A DNA stretch of 64,000 bases from an uncultured Methanomicrobiales archaeon (GTDB taxonomy: Archaea > Halobacteriota > Methanomicrobia > Methanomicrobiales > Methanospirillaceae): contig CAIYHQ010000111.1 of the NCBI GenBank assembly GCA_903926075.1, forward strand, positions 1 to 64,000, written 5' to 3'. Below the pieces are notes generated by a model that saw only the letters and a program-made list of their open reading frames with translations, was not told where the DNA came from and did not search any database. Within the stretch, counting starts at the first letter, position 1. The number at the start of each line of letters is the position of its first letter. Below are positions 25,915 to 34,685 of this stretch, in pieces. Position numbers and translations under genes: made by a program.

Positions 25915-28014
25915 TTATTGAAATTTCGAAAGTCCATTGATAAGTCCATGCATGTTAAGAAAAATGACGAGATCCTTTTCTTTTTTCTTATCATCGGAAG
26001 AAATACCATCACTTGAATCCATCATTATGATTCCCTGAATATATGCCTGTGAGGAGATATTTTCAAAGCTCTCTCCGAGTGCTTCGATCTGACTTATTTT
26101 AATAGAATTTACACTATTTACTTCATCAACAATGACTCCGAGGTTTTCACCTTCAGTCGCTTCGTGTGAAAGCACTATTATCTTTTTCTGGATGTCTTTT
26201 CGAATATCTGGAATTCCAAGTATTGTATTGATATTTATGATATTAGTGATTTCACCCCTTAAATTGATAATTCCATAAAGATATGAGGGCGCCCCAGGTA
26301 TTGGGGTTATTGCCATCATCTCAACTATTTCGCGAGCCATAAAGACATCTATTGCATATTTGTCGCCCCCTATTTCAAATTCTACAACATCAAGACTGTT
26401 ATCCTTAATAGAGAGGTCAACTTTATTTTTATTTTTTATTTCCTTTTCAGGTTTCAAATCCGGGAGAAGTGAGATCTTCTGGTCTGGAGAAGGAAAGCTT
26501 TGAGATAGGGCCTCGCCAACTTGCTCAATAGGAGGTGTTTTTATTTCGTTTAGTAATTTTTTGAGTTCTTTAATATCAGTTTCTTTTTCATTAAGCTCTT
26601 CTCTTAATTTCTGAATCTCATTCTCCTGATCTGGAGTTATACCAGGAACTATTTTAGAAATATTCCCGATTTCTGATTTTAAAGATATATTTTCATCGAA
26701 AATAGATTTTATCTTTAATTCCTGCTCTTCTATCTGACTTTTCTTTAAAGAAAGATCGAGTGATAAATCTTTTATTTTTGTTTCGTTTTGATTCTCCTGA
26801 TTCTTCAATCTCTGTTTCAGTTCAAGAATCGTTTCTTCACTTTTTCTTTTTACTTCTTCTGACTTTTTAGTAAGCTCCAGAAGGTCCTGTTCCTTTTCGT
26901 TGATCTCTGCAATATACCTGGCTTTTAGTGTGTCACTTTCAATGCTGAGTTTTGCTATCTCTTCACGCTTGTCAGTAATAAGTTTCTTGTTTTGAAGGGC
27001 AAGTAAATCAAGACGTTCTTTGAAAATCCGTGTCTCTTTCTCATTTCCAGAAATCTTATAATAGCCTATAACAGACTTTTGAATTTCATTATTCTCGTTT
27101 ACAATTGGAACAAATATTTCTGAAAATGTCTCTTCTGCTCCATCAAATTTAAGACTTACATCACGCTTTAATGGCATAATTATAGAAGGTGGCCTTGAAA
27201 TATTGTTGAATGGAGGGACTGAGTAAATATTTTTTCCTGATAACTCGTTATCCGGACTAACAAGTTTTTTAAACTCATCATTTATTTCAATAATTTGAAA
27301 ATCCGGATCAATTACAACCATTGGCACAGGATTTTCGCCTACAAATTTCTGAAAGCCAAATATTGCTGAGTTTAGTTCTTTCTCGAACTTTTTTGTCTGC
27401 GATTCAAGAACTCTGATATTAGAACGATCATGGAAAACAAATAAACCCAGTGTCTGACCTTCTACACCATTTGAGAGAGGTACTGCCTCCAATTGAACAA
27501 ATCGCTCCTGACCATTCTCATACAAAACCTTGAGCTCAGCAAGTGCCCGGTTTTTTCCACGATATATCGATGAAGGGTCATCTCCGGATTCTGTCTCAAT
27601 AGAGCAATGGGTCACACCTTCTTCACTAAGTTCGTCAACGGTTGAACCCATCAGATTGGCATACGCCTCATTCAATGCATGGACATGAGAATTATTGTCC
27701 TGAAGGACCATCGGGACCGGATTCTTTGAAAATAATTCTTCACTCATTCTGGACCGCTCAATTGTCCTTTCCATCTCCTCGACAAAGATATTGATTAAAT
27801 TAACAAGAGGCTGCAAAAGAGGGATAACGAGATCGCTCTCAAGCTTCCTGCTTCTATCTCTTTGTTCCAAATAAGTTACTATTACGCTGATACTATCAGT
27901 AATCTCACTTTCAAGGTTATTTATGGGTTTTTTCCCGGGTCCTCCCGTAAAAAGTGCCTTCCTTCCAGGCTTTTCTGTCATCTCATCATCTCTCACTTCG
28001 GCTATCTGAAACAT
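25915..28014 (-). CDS. PAS-PAS-coiled-coil-CheW fusion protein
   Basis: A 699-residue cytosolic protein. Residues ~40-90 are helical. Two PAS domains follow (~95-190, with NPVPMVLQDNNSHVHALNEA; ~235-340, with NPVPMVVIDPDFQIIEINDE). A long coiled coil runs ~345-480 (heptads such as KQRLKNQENQNETKIKDLSL). The C-terminal CheW domain spans ~545-690 (VVEFEIGGDKYAIDVFMARE, LYGIINLRGEITNIININTI). There is no transmembrane or MCP signalling hairpin, so it is not a receptor. It should plug into receptor-CheA arrays through CheW while sensing through PAS. It lies between a ParA-like ATPase and cheR, reminiscent of CheW-containing array-positioning proteins. Confidence 0.9.
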   Translation of the reverse strand: MFQIAEVRDDEMTEKPGRKALFTGGPGKKPINNLESEITDSISVIVTYLEQRDRSRKLESDLVIPLLQPLVNLINIFVEEMERTIERSRMSEELFSKNPVPMVLQDNNSHVHALNEAYANLMGSTVDELSEEGVTHCSIETESGDDPSSIYRGKNRALAELKVLYENGQERFVQLEAVPLSNGVEGQTLGLFVFHDRSNIRVLESQTKKFEKELNSAIFGFQKFVGENPVPMVVIDPDFQIIEINDEFKKLVSPDNELSGKNIYSVPPFNNISRPPSIIMPLKRDVSLKFDGAEETFSEIFVPIVNENNEIQKSVIGYYKISGNEKETRIFKERLDLLALQNKKLITDKREEIAKLSIESDTLKARYIAEINEKEQDLLELTKKSEEVKRKSEETILELKQRLKNQENQNETKIKDLSLDLSLKKSQIEEQELKIKSIFDENISLKSEIGNISKIVPGITPDQENEIQKLREELNEKETDIKELKKLLNEIKTPPIEQVGEALSQSFPSPDQKISLLPDLKPEKEIKNKNKVDLSIKDNSLDVVEFEIGGDKYAIDVFMAREIVEMMAITPIPGAPSYLYGIINLRGEITNIININTILGIPDIRKDIQKKIIVLSHEATEGENLGVIVDEVNSVNSIKISQIEALGESFENISSQAYIQGIIMMDSSDGISSDDKKKEKDLVIFLNMHGLINGLSKFQ

Positions 28015-28038
28015 GTGTTCTCTTCACCTTACCATTAT

Positions 28039-28881
28039 TCATTGCCATCTCACTATATTTTCAGTAATTTTTTTATATGCCAGGGCACCAGGTGATTCCT
28101 GGGCAAATTGTTCAAGCGGCAGACCTACCTGTTGAGATTTGGGTATGAGGGGGTCATAAGGAATATAATATACCCCTTTAAACTGTCGCCGAACCTCTGT
28201 TTCGATCTCACTTTGCAGGGATACTACCTCCTTGTTTAATTCTTTTTTCCCCCTCTTTCTTATTAGATTTAGTAGTCTCTCCCAAAATTCATTTTCAATC
28301 TCAGGATTGTCCCAGCGGGTGAGGATTGCCATCTCAGCATTGACCTGATAACCAGTATATTCGCGAATATCATTGAAGATCTCAAGGAGAGCAGTCAGTC
28401 CGTGAAGACCAAAAACACCGGCGTCAAATGTTACAACTATATGATCTGCAGCGATGAGACCATTTAGGACAAATTGCCCCATGCTCGGTGGAGTGTCAAT
28501 TAATATCCAGTCATAATTTTCTTTGATTTTCTCTGTTGCGATTTTTAATATCTCAAATCTGCCTTCTGTTTCATATAAAAAAGGCTCTGCACCAACAAGA
28601 TCAAGTGACGAGGGCACCAGGTCAATTCCACTTTTTGTCTCGAGGATTATCTCTTTGAGACTCATATACGGAAAATCGGCAACATTACTCATGTAAATAT
28701 CATAAATGCTCTCTTTGCAGGTCAATGGGTTTATTCCAAGACCGGAGGTCGCATTTGCCTGGGGATCAGTATCTATGACAAGCACTTTTTTTCCCAGGTT
28801 TAAGAGCGATCCGGCAATGTTGAGACACGATGTTGTCTTGCCGGTCCCGCCTTTATGATGGGCAAATGTGACGATTGAGAT
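28039..28881 (-). CDS. ParA/Soj-type ATPase with non-canonical or lost start codon
   Basis: The frame encodes the full ParA N-terminus FAHHKGGTGKTTSCLNIAGS (deviant Walker A) and VLVIDTDPQANATSGLGI (Walker A'), then DWILIDTPPSMG. The first ATG/GTG/TTG in this frame is a GTG at 28785, inside the Walker A' strand. Homologues begin M-x-x-IVTFAHHKGGTGKTT, which puts the start at ATC 28879-28881, preceded by GGGTGG four bases upstream and by an in-frame TAG beyond. So either AUC is used or the ATG has been lost or misread. The product would be ~280 residues. ParA ATPases position plasmids or chemoreceptor arrays; the chemotaxis neighbours favour the latter. Confidence 0.75.
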   Translation of the reverse strand: MSIVTFAHHKGGTGKTTSCLNIAGSLLNLGKKVLVIDTDPQANATSGLGINPLTCKESIYDIYMSNVADFPYMSLKEIILETKSGIDLVPSSLDLVGAEPFLYETEGRFEILKIATEKIKENYDWILIDTPPSMGQFVLNGLIAADHIVVTFDAGVFGLHGLTALLEIFNDIREYTGYQVNAEMAILTRWDNPEIENEFWERLLNLIRKRGKKELNKEVVSLQSEIETEVRRQFKGVYYIPYDPLIPKSQQVGLPLEQFAQESPGALAYKKITENIVRWQ

Positions 28882-29018
28882 GGTTCCACCCTACGATTCA
28901 TATATGAGTAAGAAACATTTTAATCTATCTTTGAAAAAAACATCACTCAGTCAAGAGGAAAAAATGTATATTCAGTGACTGAAAGATTTTTATTTTCTTT
29001 GTGCCCATACACATTACA

Positions 29019-29429
29019 ATGGCATCAGATGGTATTTGGGTTAATGATGCTACGTCTGATGAGTGGTATCAGAAGGGCATGGAATATTACCGAAATAAAG
29101 ATTATGAAACCGCTATTTCTTATTTTGACAAGGCATTAGCTCTAGATCCTAATTTTGAATCTGCGTTGAATAAAAAAGGAATTGCATTATATCAAATGGG
29201 TCAATTTAATAAATCTCAATCAATATTTGACAAGATACTTACAATTAACCCTCAAAATCAGGAAGCGCTTAAGAACTGGCAGGCAGTACTGAAAGTAAGT
29301 TCCTCTTCCAGGGATTATGTGAATACATTCTCCAAAGAGAAGAGGACCACCAGTATTTTTTTATGGGTTTTAATTGTCGTGGTAATAATATTTGTTTTAG
29401 TTATCGCGTTGTTATTTTTTGGTATTTAG
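29019..29429 (+). CDS. TPR protein with C-terminal membrane anchor
   Basis: A 136-residue protein. Residues ~14-95 hold two and a half TPR units (DEWYQKGMEYYRNKDYETAI, ESALNKKGIALYQMGQFNKS, QEALKNWQAVLKV). A single hydrophobic C-terminal helix (IFLWVLIVVVIIFVLVIALL, ~112-132) anchors it with the TPR facing the cytosol. The ATG at 29019 gives MASDGIWVNDATSDEW. A GTG at 29001 is possible but has no support. Divergent from the ParA gene. Partner unknown. Confidence 0.75.
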   Translation: MASDGIWVNDATSDEWYQKGMEYYRNKDYETAISYFDKALALDPNFESALNKKGIALYQMGQFNKSQSIFDKILTINPQNQEALKNWQAVLKVSSSSRDYVNTFSKEKRTTSIFLWVLIVVVIIFVLVIALLFFGI

Positions 29430-29505
29430 AGAAATTAAAACAATTTCAGCACTTTTATAGAGTAGAGAAGTATTAGTGATAAAAAACTAGAGGGAAACTA
29501 ATTCC

Positions 29506-30297
29506 ATGATATATATTGTACCAAAACCAACCGATTCAGATGGTGACAATTCCACTGCAGCCGTAATTAATGAACTTGAAATTTTAGGTGAAAAATGGGA
29601 ATTACTATCTCCTGATATTATTAATCCATTTCACAACGCCCCGGAAAGGGCACTGATATGGATATGCGGGATGAAACAGGACCAGCACCAGTTCGAGGTC
29701 TTAAATGCCTTGTCACTTAATAACCGCTGCTGTAATACTCCAGAGGCTATTGCAACATGTGCGAGTAAAGTTTTAACTTCTGCCCTTTTGATCAGACACT
29801 TAATTCCCACTCCTAAAACATTTTTTTCGAATTCGAAAGAAGCAGCAATAAAATTTTTAAATGCGAATTCCTGTGTTGTAGAAAAACCAGTATATGGCTA
29901 TGACGGGGTAGGTGTCGGGCTTGTTACAAAGGAGAACGAACTTACAGGTCCTCCTTTTTACTTACAGGAATATATAAAAAACGAACGCGATTATCGCATT
30001 TTTGTTATCAACGGGAAAGCAGTAGGCGCAATTATGAGAGAATCACCCCATCTTGCCCACAATATACACCAGGGTGGAACAGGTACTCCTGTCCCTTTAA
30101 ACAATATAATGGAGGAAATATCCGTAAAAGCTGCAGAGGCAGTTTCTGCGGATTACTGCGGTGTTGACCTACTTGAAATTCCCGGGGGTTATACAGTATT
30201 AGAGGTGAATGGAACTCCAAACTGGCATTGCATGTCTGCACCCATACCAAGACTTCTGGCGAGATTCCTGTCAGCTACTCATGGAGAAGTCATTTGA
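29506..30297 (+). CDS. ATP-grasp glutamate ligase-like protein (RimK/MptN-related)
   Basis: A 263-residue ATP-grasp enzyme. The N-terminal ~80 residues are a pre-ATP-grasp domain. CVVEKPVYGYDGVGVGLV holds the nucleotide-binding Lys and glycine-rich loop, YLQEYIKNERDYRIFVINGK the hinge, and DYCGVDLLE...VLEVNGTPNWHCMSA the metal-binding Glu/Asn of the C-terminal lobe. Close in plan to RimK and to MptN, which adds glutamate to tetrahydromethanopterin to form tetrahydrosarcinapterin; CofF is the other archaeal option. Substrate cannot be fixed by eye. A GAGGGA Shine-Dalgarno precedes the ATG. Confidence 0.85.
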   Translation: MIYIVPKPTDSDGDNSTAAVINELEILGEKWELLSPDIINPFHNAPERALIWICGMKQDQHQFEVLNALSLNNRCCNTPEAIATCASKVLTSALLIRHLIPTPKTFFSNSKEAAIKFLNANSCVVEKPVYGYDGVGVGLVTKENELTGPPFYLQEYIKNERDYRIFVINGKAVGAIMRESPHLAHNIHQGGTGTPVPLNNIMEEISVKAAEAVSADYCGVDLLEIPGGYTVLEVNGTPNWHCMSAPIPRLLARFLSATHGEVI

Positions 30298-30337
30298 TAT
30301 GAAACGAATAAATAATGCTATTATTATTTTCACGTAG

Positions 30338-30649
30338 TCATTCACCTGAAAGGTTATCATCCGAAGTGAGAAGGAGAGAACCATAAATAATCTTTTCAAG
30401 GACCTGTGCAACAAACCTGACCTTTTGTGCCTGTTCAAGGTCCTCATTTCTGTGGATATCTGCATGAAGCTGAAGCCTGAAGAGTCCAAACCTAAGTTGG
30501 TCAAGAGTATTCTCATCAAATGTCATGGCCTTTCGATAGATAGGTTCGACAAGAGAGGGGAAGAGTGAAATTCTCTCAATACACTGAGAGATCTCTTCAT
30601 ATATCTCAAGTGAAGTCTCATTTCCCGCCATAATCGCAGAATAGTCCAT
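30338..30649 (-). CDS. Small protein downstream of Mrp
   Basis: A 103-residue, largely helical protein (IYEEISQCIERISLFPSLVE, LDQLRFGLFRLQLHADIHRN, KVRFVAQVLEKIIYGSLL) with no Cys-metal motif, signal peptide or membrane segment. Its ATG immediately follows the Mrp stop (TAG-ATG, zero spacing), so translation is coupled to the Fe-S carrier. Function not recognised. A role with Mrp is inferred only from the junction. Confidence 0.6.
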   Translation of the reverse strand: MDYSAIMAGNETSLEIYEEISQCIERISLFPSLVEPIYRKAMTFDENTLDQLRFGLFRLQLHADIHRNEDLEQAQKVRFVAQVLEKIIYGSLLLTSDDNLSGE

Positions 30650-31525
30650 CTAACCCTCTACAATTTTTACGAGAGCTTCCATAATATTGTCTACACACTT
30701 CCAGGTCGGATTTTCTGATTTTAGGAGGATAAATGGTCTACCTTCATCGCCTGCTTTTCTCATTTCAGGGTCAAGCGGGATACTTCCGAGAAATGGAACA
30801 TCCATCTCATGAGATATTGCTTCTCCTCCACCGGACCCAAAAATATCTATCTCCTTATGACAATGGGGGCAGAGCATACTGCTCATATTTTCAACTACAC
30901 CAAGGACCGGGAGACCGAGTTTCCTTATGAACGATATTGCCTTTCTTGAATCTATTGTAGAGACATCCTGAGGTGTTGTTACAATCACCGCACCGCGTAC
31001 ATTTGGTGCCATCTGGGCGACAGTGAGAGCCTCATCGCCAGTACCTGGTGGCAGATCTACGACAAGGTAGTCAAGTGGCCCCCAGTTGACCTCTTCAAGG
31101 AACTGGTGTATCGCTGACATCTTCATTGGACCTCTCCATATAACGGGAGTGCTGGGATCAGGTAGCAGAAATGCCATTGAAATTACCATCAGATTACCTG
31201 TGACTCTGACAGGTTCAATCATATTTCCCTCTGCACCGAGGTTACTACTTTCTATCCCCAGCATCTTTGGGATATTGGGGCCATGTATATCAAGATCAAG
31301 AATTCCGGTTCTTTTCCCTTTGTTCGATAAGGCGTATGCGAGGTTTACGGAAACAGTAGATTTACCTACTCCACCCTTACCACTAAGAACAAGTATTACA
31401 TGCCTGACATCTATTTTGGCCGTTTTTGGAGGACATTCAGGTTTAGATCCCCTTTCATTACTTGCACAGTCTGAACACTCACCTGAACATTCCTGACTTG
31501 ATTTATCATTTGAGGACTTTTTCAT
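30650..31525 (-). CDS. Mrp/NBP35-type Fe-S carrier ATPase
   Basis: A 291-residue P-loop ATPase of the MinD/Mrp class. The deviant Walker A SGKGGVGKST is at 48-57. DLPPGTGDEALTV and the C-terminal CPHC (MLCPHCHKEIDIFG) follow; the latter ligates a bridging Fe-S cluster at the dimer interface. An N-terminal Cys-rich segment (Cys13, Cys17, Cys20, Cys31) resembles the NBP35 N-terminal ferredoxin-like motif C-x13-C-x2-C-x5-C only loosely. The role is delivery of [4Fe-4S] clusters to apo-proteins. It is followed without a gap by a 103-residue gene. Confidence 0.93.
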   Translation of the reverse strand: MKKSSNDKSSQECSGECSDCASNERGSKPECPPKTAKIDVRHVILVLSGKGGVGKSTVSVNLAYALSNKGKRTGILDLDIHGPNIPKMLGIESSNLGAEGNMIEPVRVTGNLMVISMAFLLPDPSTPVIWRGPMKMSAIHQFLEEVNWGPLDYLVVDLPPGTGDEALTVAQMAPNVRGAVIVTTPQDVSTIDSRKAISFIRKLGLPVLGVVENMSSMLCPHCHKEIDIFGSGGGEAISHEMDVPFLGSIPLDPEMRKAGDEGRPFILLKSENPTWKCVDNIMEALVKIVEG

Positions 31526-31640
31526 TAAAAAGAGTTAGTTTTCACGCATGAAAAGTATGTTGTACCTGACAATATTACTTCAGGATTCACTTCTTCCCGA
31601 TCAATCAATTATAAGTAGACGCCCTAATGACTATAATATA

Positions 31641-32402
31641 ATGGACAAGCGGGACATCTTCATTGTCATTGCAGCTCTCGTAATAATCCTTGTAATGGCA
31701 GTTGTTGTTAAACCGGCAGTTACCGGGGAACCTGTGGAACTTGGAATTCCGTTTCTTCCGGCACCAGCAACTCCAACACCCACACCTTCACCTACTCCAA
31801 CTGCTACTGCTGCGCCTGCAATAATAATTAACAAAACACCTACTCCTACTCCCACTACTCCCGTTGCCACAGCAACAATATGGAATGGAAGCAGTATGAA
31901 TCTGGCATTATCCAATTCATTAGATACTCCGACTCCACAACGCACATATCTCAATGATGAAAACGTCTATAATTATAACTCAGTACCAACTGTAGCGTAT
32001 GCCACTATCAATGGGGCTGCAAGTGGTACTACACAGGTCATCAACATTCCATACCCATATTGGGAACTCACATATACTTTTGTACCGAAAGGAGAACCGG
32101 GAGCTGGGGCTGATGTAATATCAGGTCAGGCAGTTGCTCCAGGCTCTGGCAAAACCGGTGACTTCCAGTTGGCGGGAAGTAGTTTATTTCCAAGTTTTGA
32201 AATTTTGGTGATGAATGGTGATAACCCCAGTGAAGTCGTCAGAGACATAACACCCTCAACTATGATGCCAGCAGATCAAACAACGTCATATACCGAGAAA
32301 TTTTATGAGGGAAAGAAAAATTATTTCTTTGTTATAAAAGCGCACCTCATATCCTCCTACACAATCCAGATAAATGTTCCAAAAAAATATATTGGAACCT
32401 GA
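31641..32402 (+). CDS. Membrane-anchored surface protein with Thr-Pro linker
   Basis: A 253-residue protein. MDKRD is followed by one hydrophobic segment (~5-27), then a Thr/Pro/Ala linker with many TP dipeptides (residues ~40-85). A ~150-residue beta-rich ectodomain follows (YPYWELTYTFVPKGEPGAGA, KTGDFQLAGSSLFPSFEILV, GKKNYFFVIKAHLISSYTIQ). I start at the ATG at 31641. An upstream ATG at 31548 adds 31 atypical residues and lies before the likely promoter. Family not named. Divergent from the Mrp gene. Confidence 0.7.
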   Translation: MDKRDIFIVIAALVIILVMAVVVKPAVTGEPVELGIPFLPAPATPTPTPSPTPTATAAPAIIINKTPTPTPTTPVATATIWNGSSMNLALSNSLDTPTPQRTYLNDENVYNYNSVPTVAYATINGAASGTTQVINIPYPYWELTYTFVPKGEPGAGADVISGQAVAPGSGKTGDFQLAGSSLFPSFEILVMNGDNPSEVVRDITPSTMMPADQTTSYTEKFYEGKKNYFFVIKAHLISSYTIQINVPKKYIGT

Positions 32403-32488
32403 TATTATCGTGTATCAGAAATTTTTTCATTAATATCAAAAAAAAATCTGGGGAAATTGATTTAGTATTTAGAATGGAATTAAAAATA

Positions 32489-32872
32489 TCAGTCTATTGA
32501 GATCTTGCGCTTTCCAAGAGACTCAATATACCCTATCTCCTTTCCTACCTCAACTTTATCAGCAATATCGTCAGGAATCGGTATCTCAAAATTAGTATAT
32601 TCTTTCATATCCATTAGCTGTGCAGTTGTCCCTGATATTGAAAGTACCTGGCCACTCTTTCTTTCAACGATCGGTACATAGGTCTTTGCTGATACCGGCT
32701 GGACAATTGAACGCTTTACACCGTCGAAAATTCCTACTGCATCGATTCGTGATTTTGCTGCACCATGTTTCCCAGGTTTGGAGGTAGCGATACCCAGAAT
32801 TTTACATGGTTCATCTTCAATAACGACATAGCGGCCTTCCTTCAGCTTCCCTACTTCGGTCTGTTCTTTCAT
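32489..32872 (-). CDS. eif5a: Translation initiation factor aIF5A
   Basis: A 127-residue IF5A. The hypusine loop TSKPGKHGAAK places the modified Lys at residue 35. The N-terminal SH3-like barrel and C-terminal OB fold are both complete (ISGTTAQLMDMKEYTNFEIP). It relieves ribosome stalling at difficult peptide bonds and needs deoxyhypusine synthase, which is not in this window. Monocistronic, with a divergent promoter shared with the phosphatase/NAD kinase operon. Confidence 0.97.
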   Translation of the reverse strand: MKEQTEVGKLKEGRYVVIEDEPCKILGIATSKPGKHGAAKSRIDAVGIFDGVKRSIVQPVSAKTYVPIVERKSGQVLSISGTTAQLMDMKEYTNFEIPIPDDIADKVEVGKEIGYIESLGKRKISID

Positions 32873-32959
32873 AACTCACTTATACCTTATCTCGCAGTAG
32901 TAATTTATCTTTGCGGGATTACATAATATTGACGAAGTAAAGGGAAGAACTGTTCAGAG

Positions 32960-33736
32960 ATGGATTTCAAAGCATATTGCGACGAGATAACACTAGAGGT
33001 AAGGACTGCAATAGCACAATATATTGGTAATCAAAAAGGAGCAGTTGTAGTAAAAATAGGAGCTGACGGCACTCCGACAAAACTTATAGATCAAGTTGCT
33101 GAAGAGTGTATCCGCAAAAGGCTTGTTGAGGATGAGCTTTGCGAAATCCTAGTGAGTGAAGAGTGCGGAAATGTGTGTTGCAGCGGGAAAAAAGGGACTA
33201 TTTACCTCGACCCTGTTGATGGTACATATAATGCAATAGCCGGGATTCCATTTTATGCAATTTCAATTGCATACGCTGAAAATGGAAGAATTACCAGAGG
33301 TTATATCCAGAATCTTGCGAATGGTGAGACATTTTATTCAGAACTTGGGAAAGGAGCTTTTCTGAATGATAGCAGAGTTAATGTCTCAAATACAAAAAAT
33401 CTTGATAAATGCGCAATGAGCATTTATGGTAAAAAATTTGATCCTGGAAGGGCGATGCAACTTGGACAGAAGATCCGTCGATGGAGGCTTCTAGGGGCTT
33501 CAGCCCTTGAAATAAGTTATATAGGTGCAGGGAGAATTGATGCTTTCGTAGACTTAAGAGGAACATTGAGAGTAACTGATGCTGCTGCAGCTATCCTTTT
33601 TTGCGAAGAGGCCGGCGGATATGCAACTGATCTCAATGGGAATAAAGCTGTTTTCCCAGATGATGTCAGGGTGGGAAGATGCCTTATAGCTACAAACATG
33701 ATACTCCACCATAAAATTATCGAGTACCTCAGGTGA
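32960..33736 (+). CDS. Inositol monophosphatase-fold phosphatase (FBPase IV / NADP phosphatase type)
   Basis: A 258-residue lithium-sensitive phosphatase fold. The metal sites are Glu in VSEECGN, YLDPVDGTYNAIAGIPFYAI (DPxDGT) and the terminal VTDAAAAILFCEEAGG (WDxAA-like, with Thr-Asp). Archaeal members dephosphorylate fructose-1,6-bisphosphate, inositol-1-phosphate or NADP. The stop overlaps the NAD kinase start by 4 bases. In some methanogens these two activities are fused in one protein, which supports an NADP(H)-balancing role here. Substrate inference only. Confidence 0.9.
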   Translation: MDFKAYCDEITLEVRTAIAQYIGNQKGAVVVKIGADGTPTKLIDQVAEECIRKRLVEDELCEILVSEECGNVCCSGKKGTIYLDPVDGTYNAIAGIPFYAISIAYAENGRITRGYIQNLANGETFYSELGKGAFLNDSRVNVSNTKNLDKCAMSIYGKKFDPGRAMQLGQKIRRWRLLGASALEISYIGAGRIDAFVDLRGTLRVTDAAAAILFCEEAGGYATDLNGNKAVFPDDVRVGRCLIATNMILHHKIIEYLR

Positions 33737-34554
33737 TCCTTTTGAGAGTTCTTCTGGTATCCCGCATTGACGATAGAAATGCCTTGGAATTTACAAAAAA
33801 ACTTGCCGATTCTCTTGAAAAGAATGGTTTTTTTGTGATGTTTGAAAAGAGTACCGGCAAATCTCTAGGGTCGTGCGGATTTCCTCTCAAAGAGATATCT
33901 GCAGACTTCGTAATTGTTGTTGGAGGAGATGGTACATTTCTGCACACAGCCCAGTGTCTACCTCCAAATATTCCACTCATTGGTGTCAATATGGGTGAGG
34001 TAGGCTTTCTTGCGGGCCTTGAACCGCGTGAAGCAATTCCCTTTCTATTATCAATGCGTGAAGGTTTTTTAACTGAAAAACGCATGAAAATTCGGTTTTC
34101 CCGTGGAGGATCCTGGTTGGGGGATGCTCTCAACGAAGCTGTTATTGTCACCCGCAGTCCGGCAAAGATGTTAAGATTCACTATTAAAATTGATGAAATT
34201 GAAGCAGAAGGTTTCAGAGCTGATGGCATCATTATTAGTACTCCAACTGGTTCTACTGCCTATGCTATGAGTGCAGGAGGGCCAATCGTTGACCCAGGCA
34301 TTGAAGGTTTTCTTCTTGTCCCCCTTGCACCTTATATGCTATCTTCTCGTCCACACCTGATAGCTGCCGAAAGATCCCTTTCTATAGTTCTTGAGAGCGA
34401 AAAAACTGCAACCCTTGTTATTGATGGTCAGAACAGGATCGATCTCGGAGAATACGATGAGATAACAGTAACACGCTCTCCAAATCCTGCTATTTTTATT
34501 TGTGGTAAAAAAACCTTCTTCGAGAAAGTAAACGATAAATTAAAAAGATTGTAA
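33733..34554 (+). CDS. nadK: NAD kinase
   Basis: A 273-residue NAD kinase. FVIVVGGDGTFLHTA is the GGDGT catalytic motif. GVNMGEVGFLAGL, the ADGIIISTPTGSTAYAMSAGGP nucleotide loop (read in parts: DGIIISTPTGSTAY, SAGGPIVDP) and the C-terminal PLAPYMLSSRP follow. It phosphorylates NAD to NADP. The start is GTG 33733, overlapping the phosphatase stop (GTGA); TTG 33742 is an alternative. The opposing phosphatase and kinase in one coupled operon suggests control of the NADP pool. Confidence 0.95.
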   Translation: MILLRVLLVSRIDDRNALEFTKKLADSLEKNGFFVMFEKSTGKSLGSCGFPLKEISADFVIVVGGDGTFLHTAQCLPPNIPLIGVNMGEVGFLAGLEPREAIPFLLSMREGFLTEKRMKIRFSRGGSWLGDALNEAVIVTRSPAKMLRFTIKIDEIEAEGFRADGIIISTPTGSTAYAMSAGGPIVDPGIEGFLLVPLAPYMLSSRPHLIAAERSLSIVLESEKTATLVIDGQNRIDLGEYDEITVTRSPNPAIFICGKKTFFEKVNDKLKRL

Positions 34555-34612
34555 TTAATTCAGATAAAGCTGGTAGTATCTCATTCAAACGAAGATCTTA
34601 AACCCGTTTTTT

Positions 34613-34624
34613 TCACAATTGTGA
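34613..34624. promoter_or_regulatory. 12-bp palindrome upstream of the DUF169 gene
   Basis: TCACAATTGTGA is a perfect dyad 62 bases before the DUF169 start, in the 131-base gap after nadK. It has the size of a dimeric regulator site. No factor can be assigned. Confidence 0.35.
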
Positions 34625-34685
34625 CAATATGAGGCCTTAAACTTATTAAGGAGTAATGGAATAACCACTGTCTGGTGATAAATGA

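Noticed and set aside
31086-31496. 136-codon open frame antisense to Mrp
   Set aside because: It has no ribosome-binding site and is a mirror of a strongly conserved P-loop gene.
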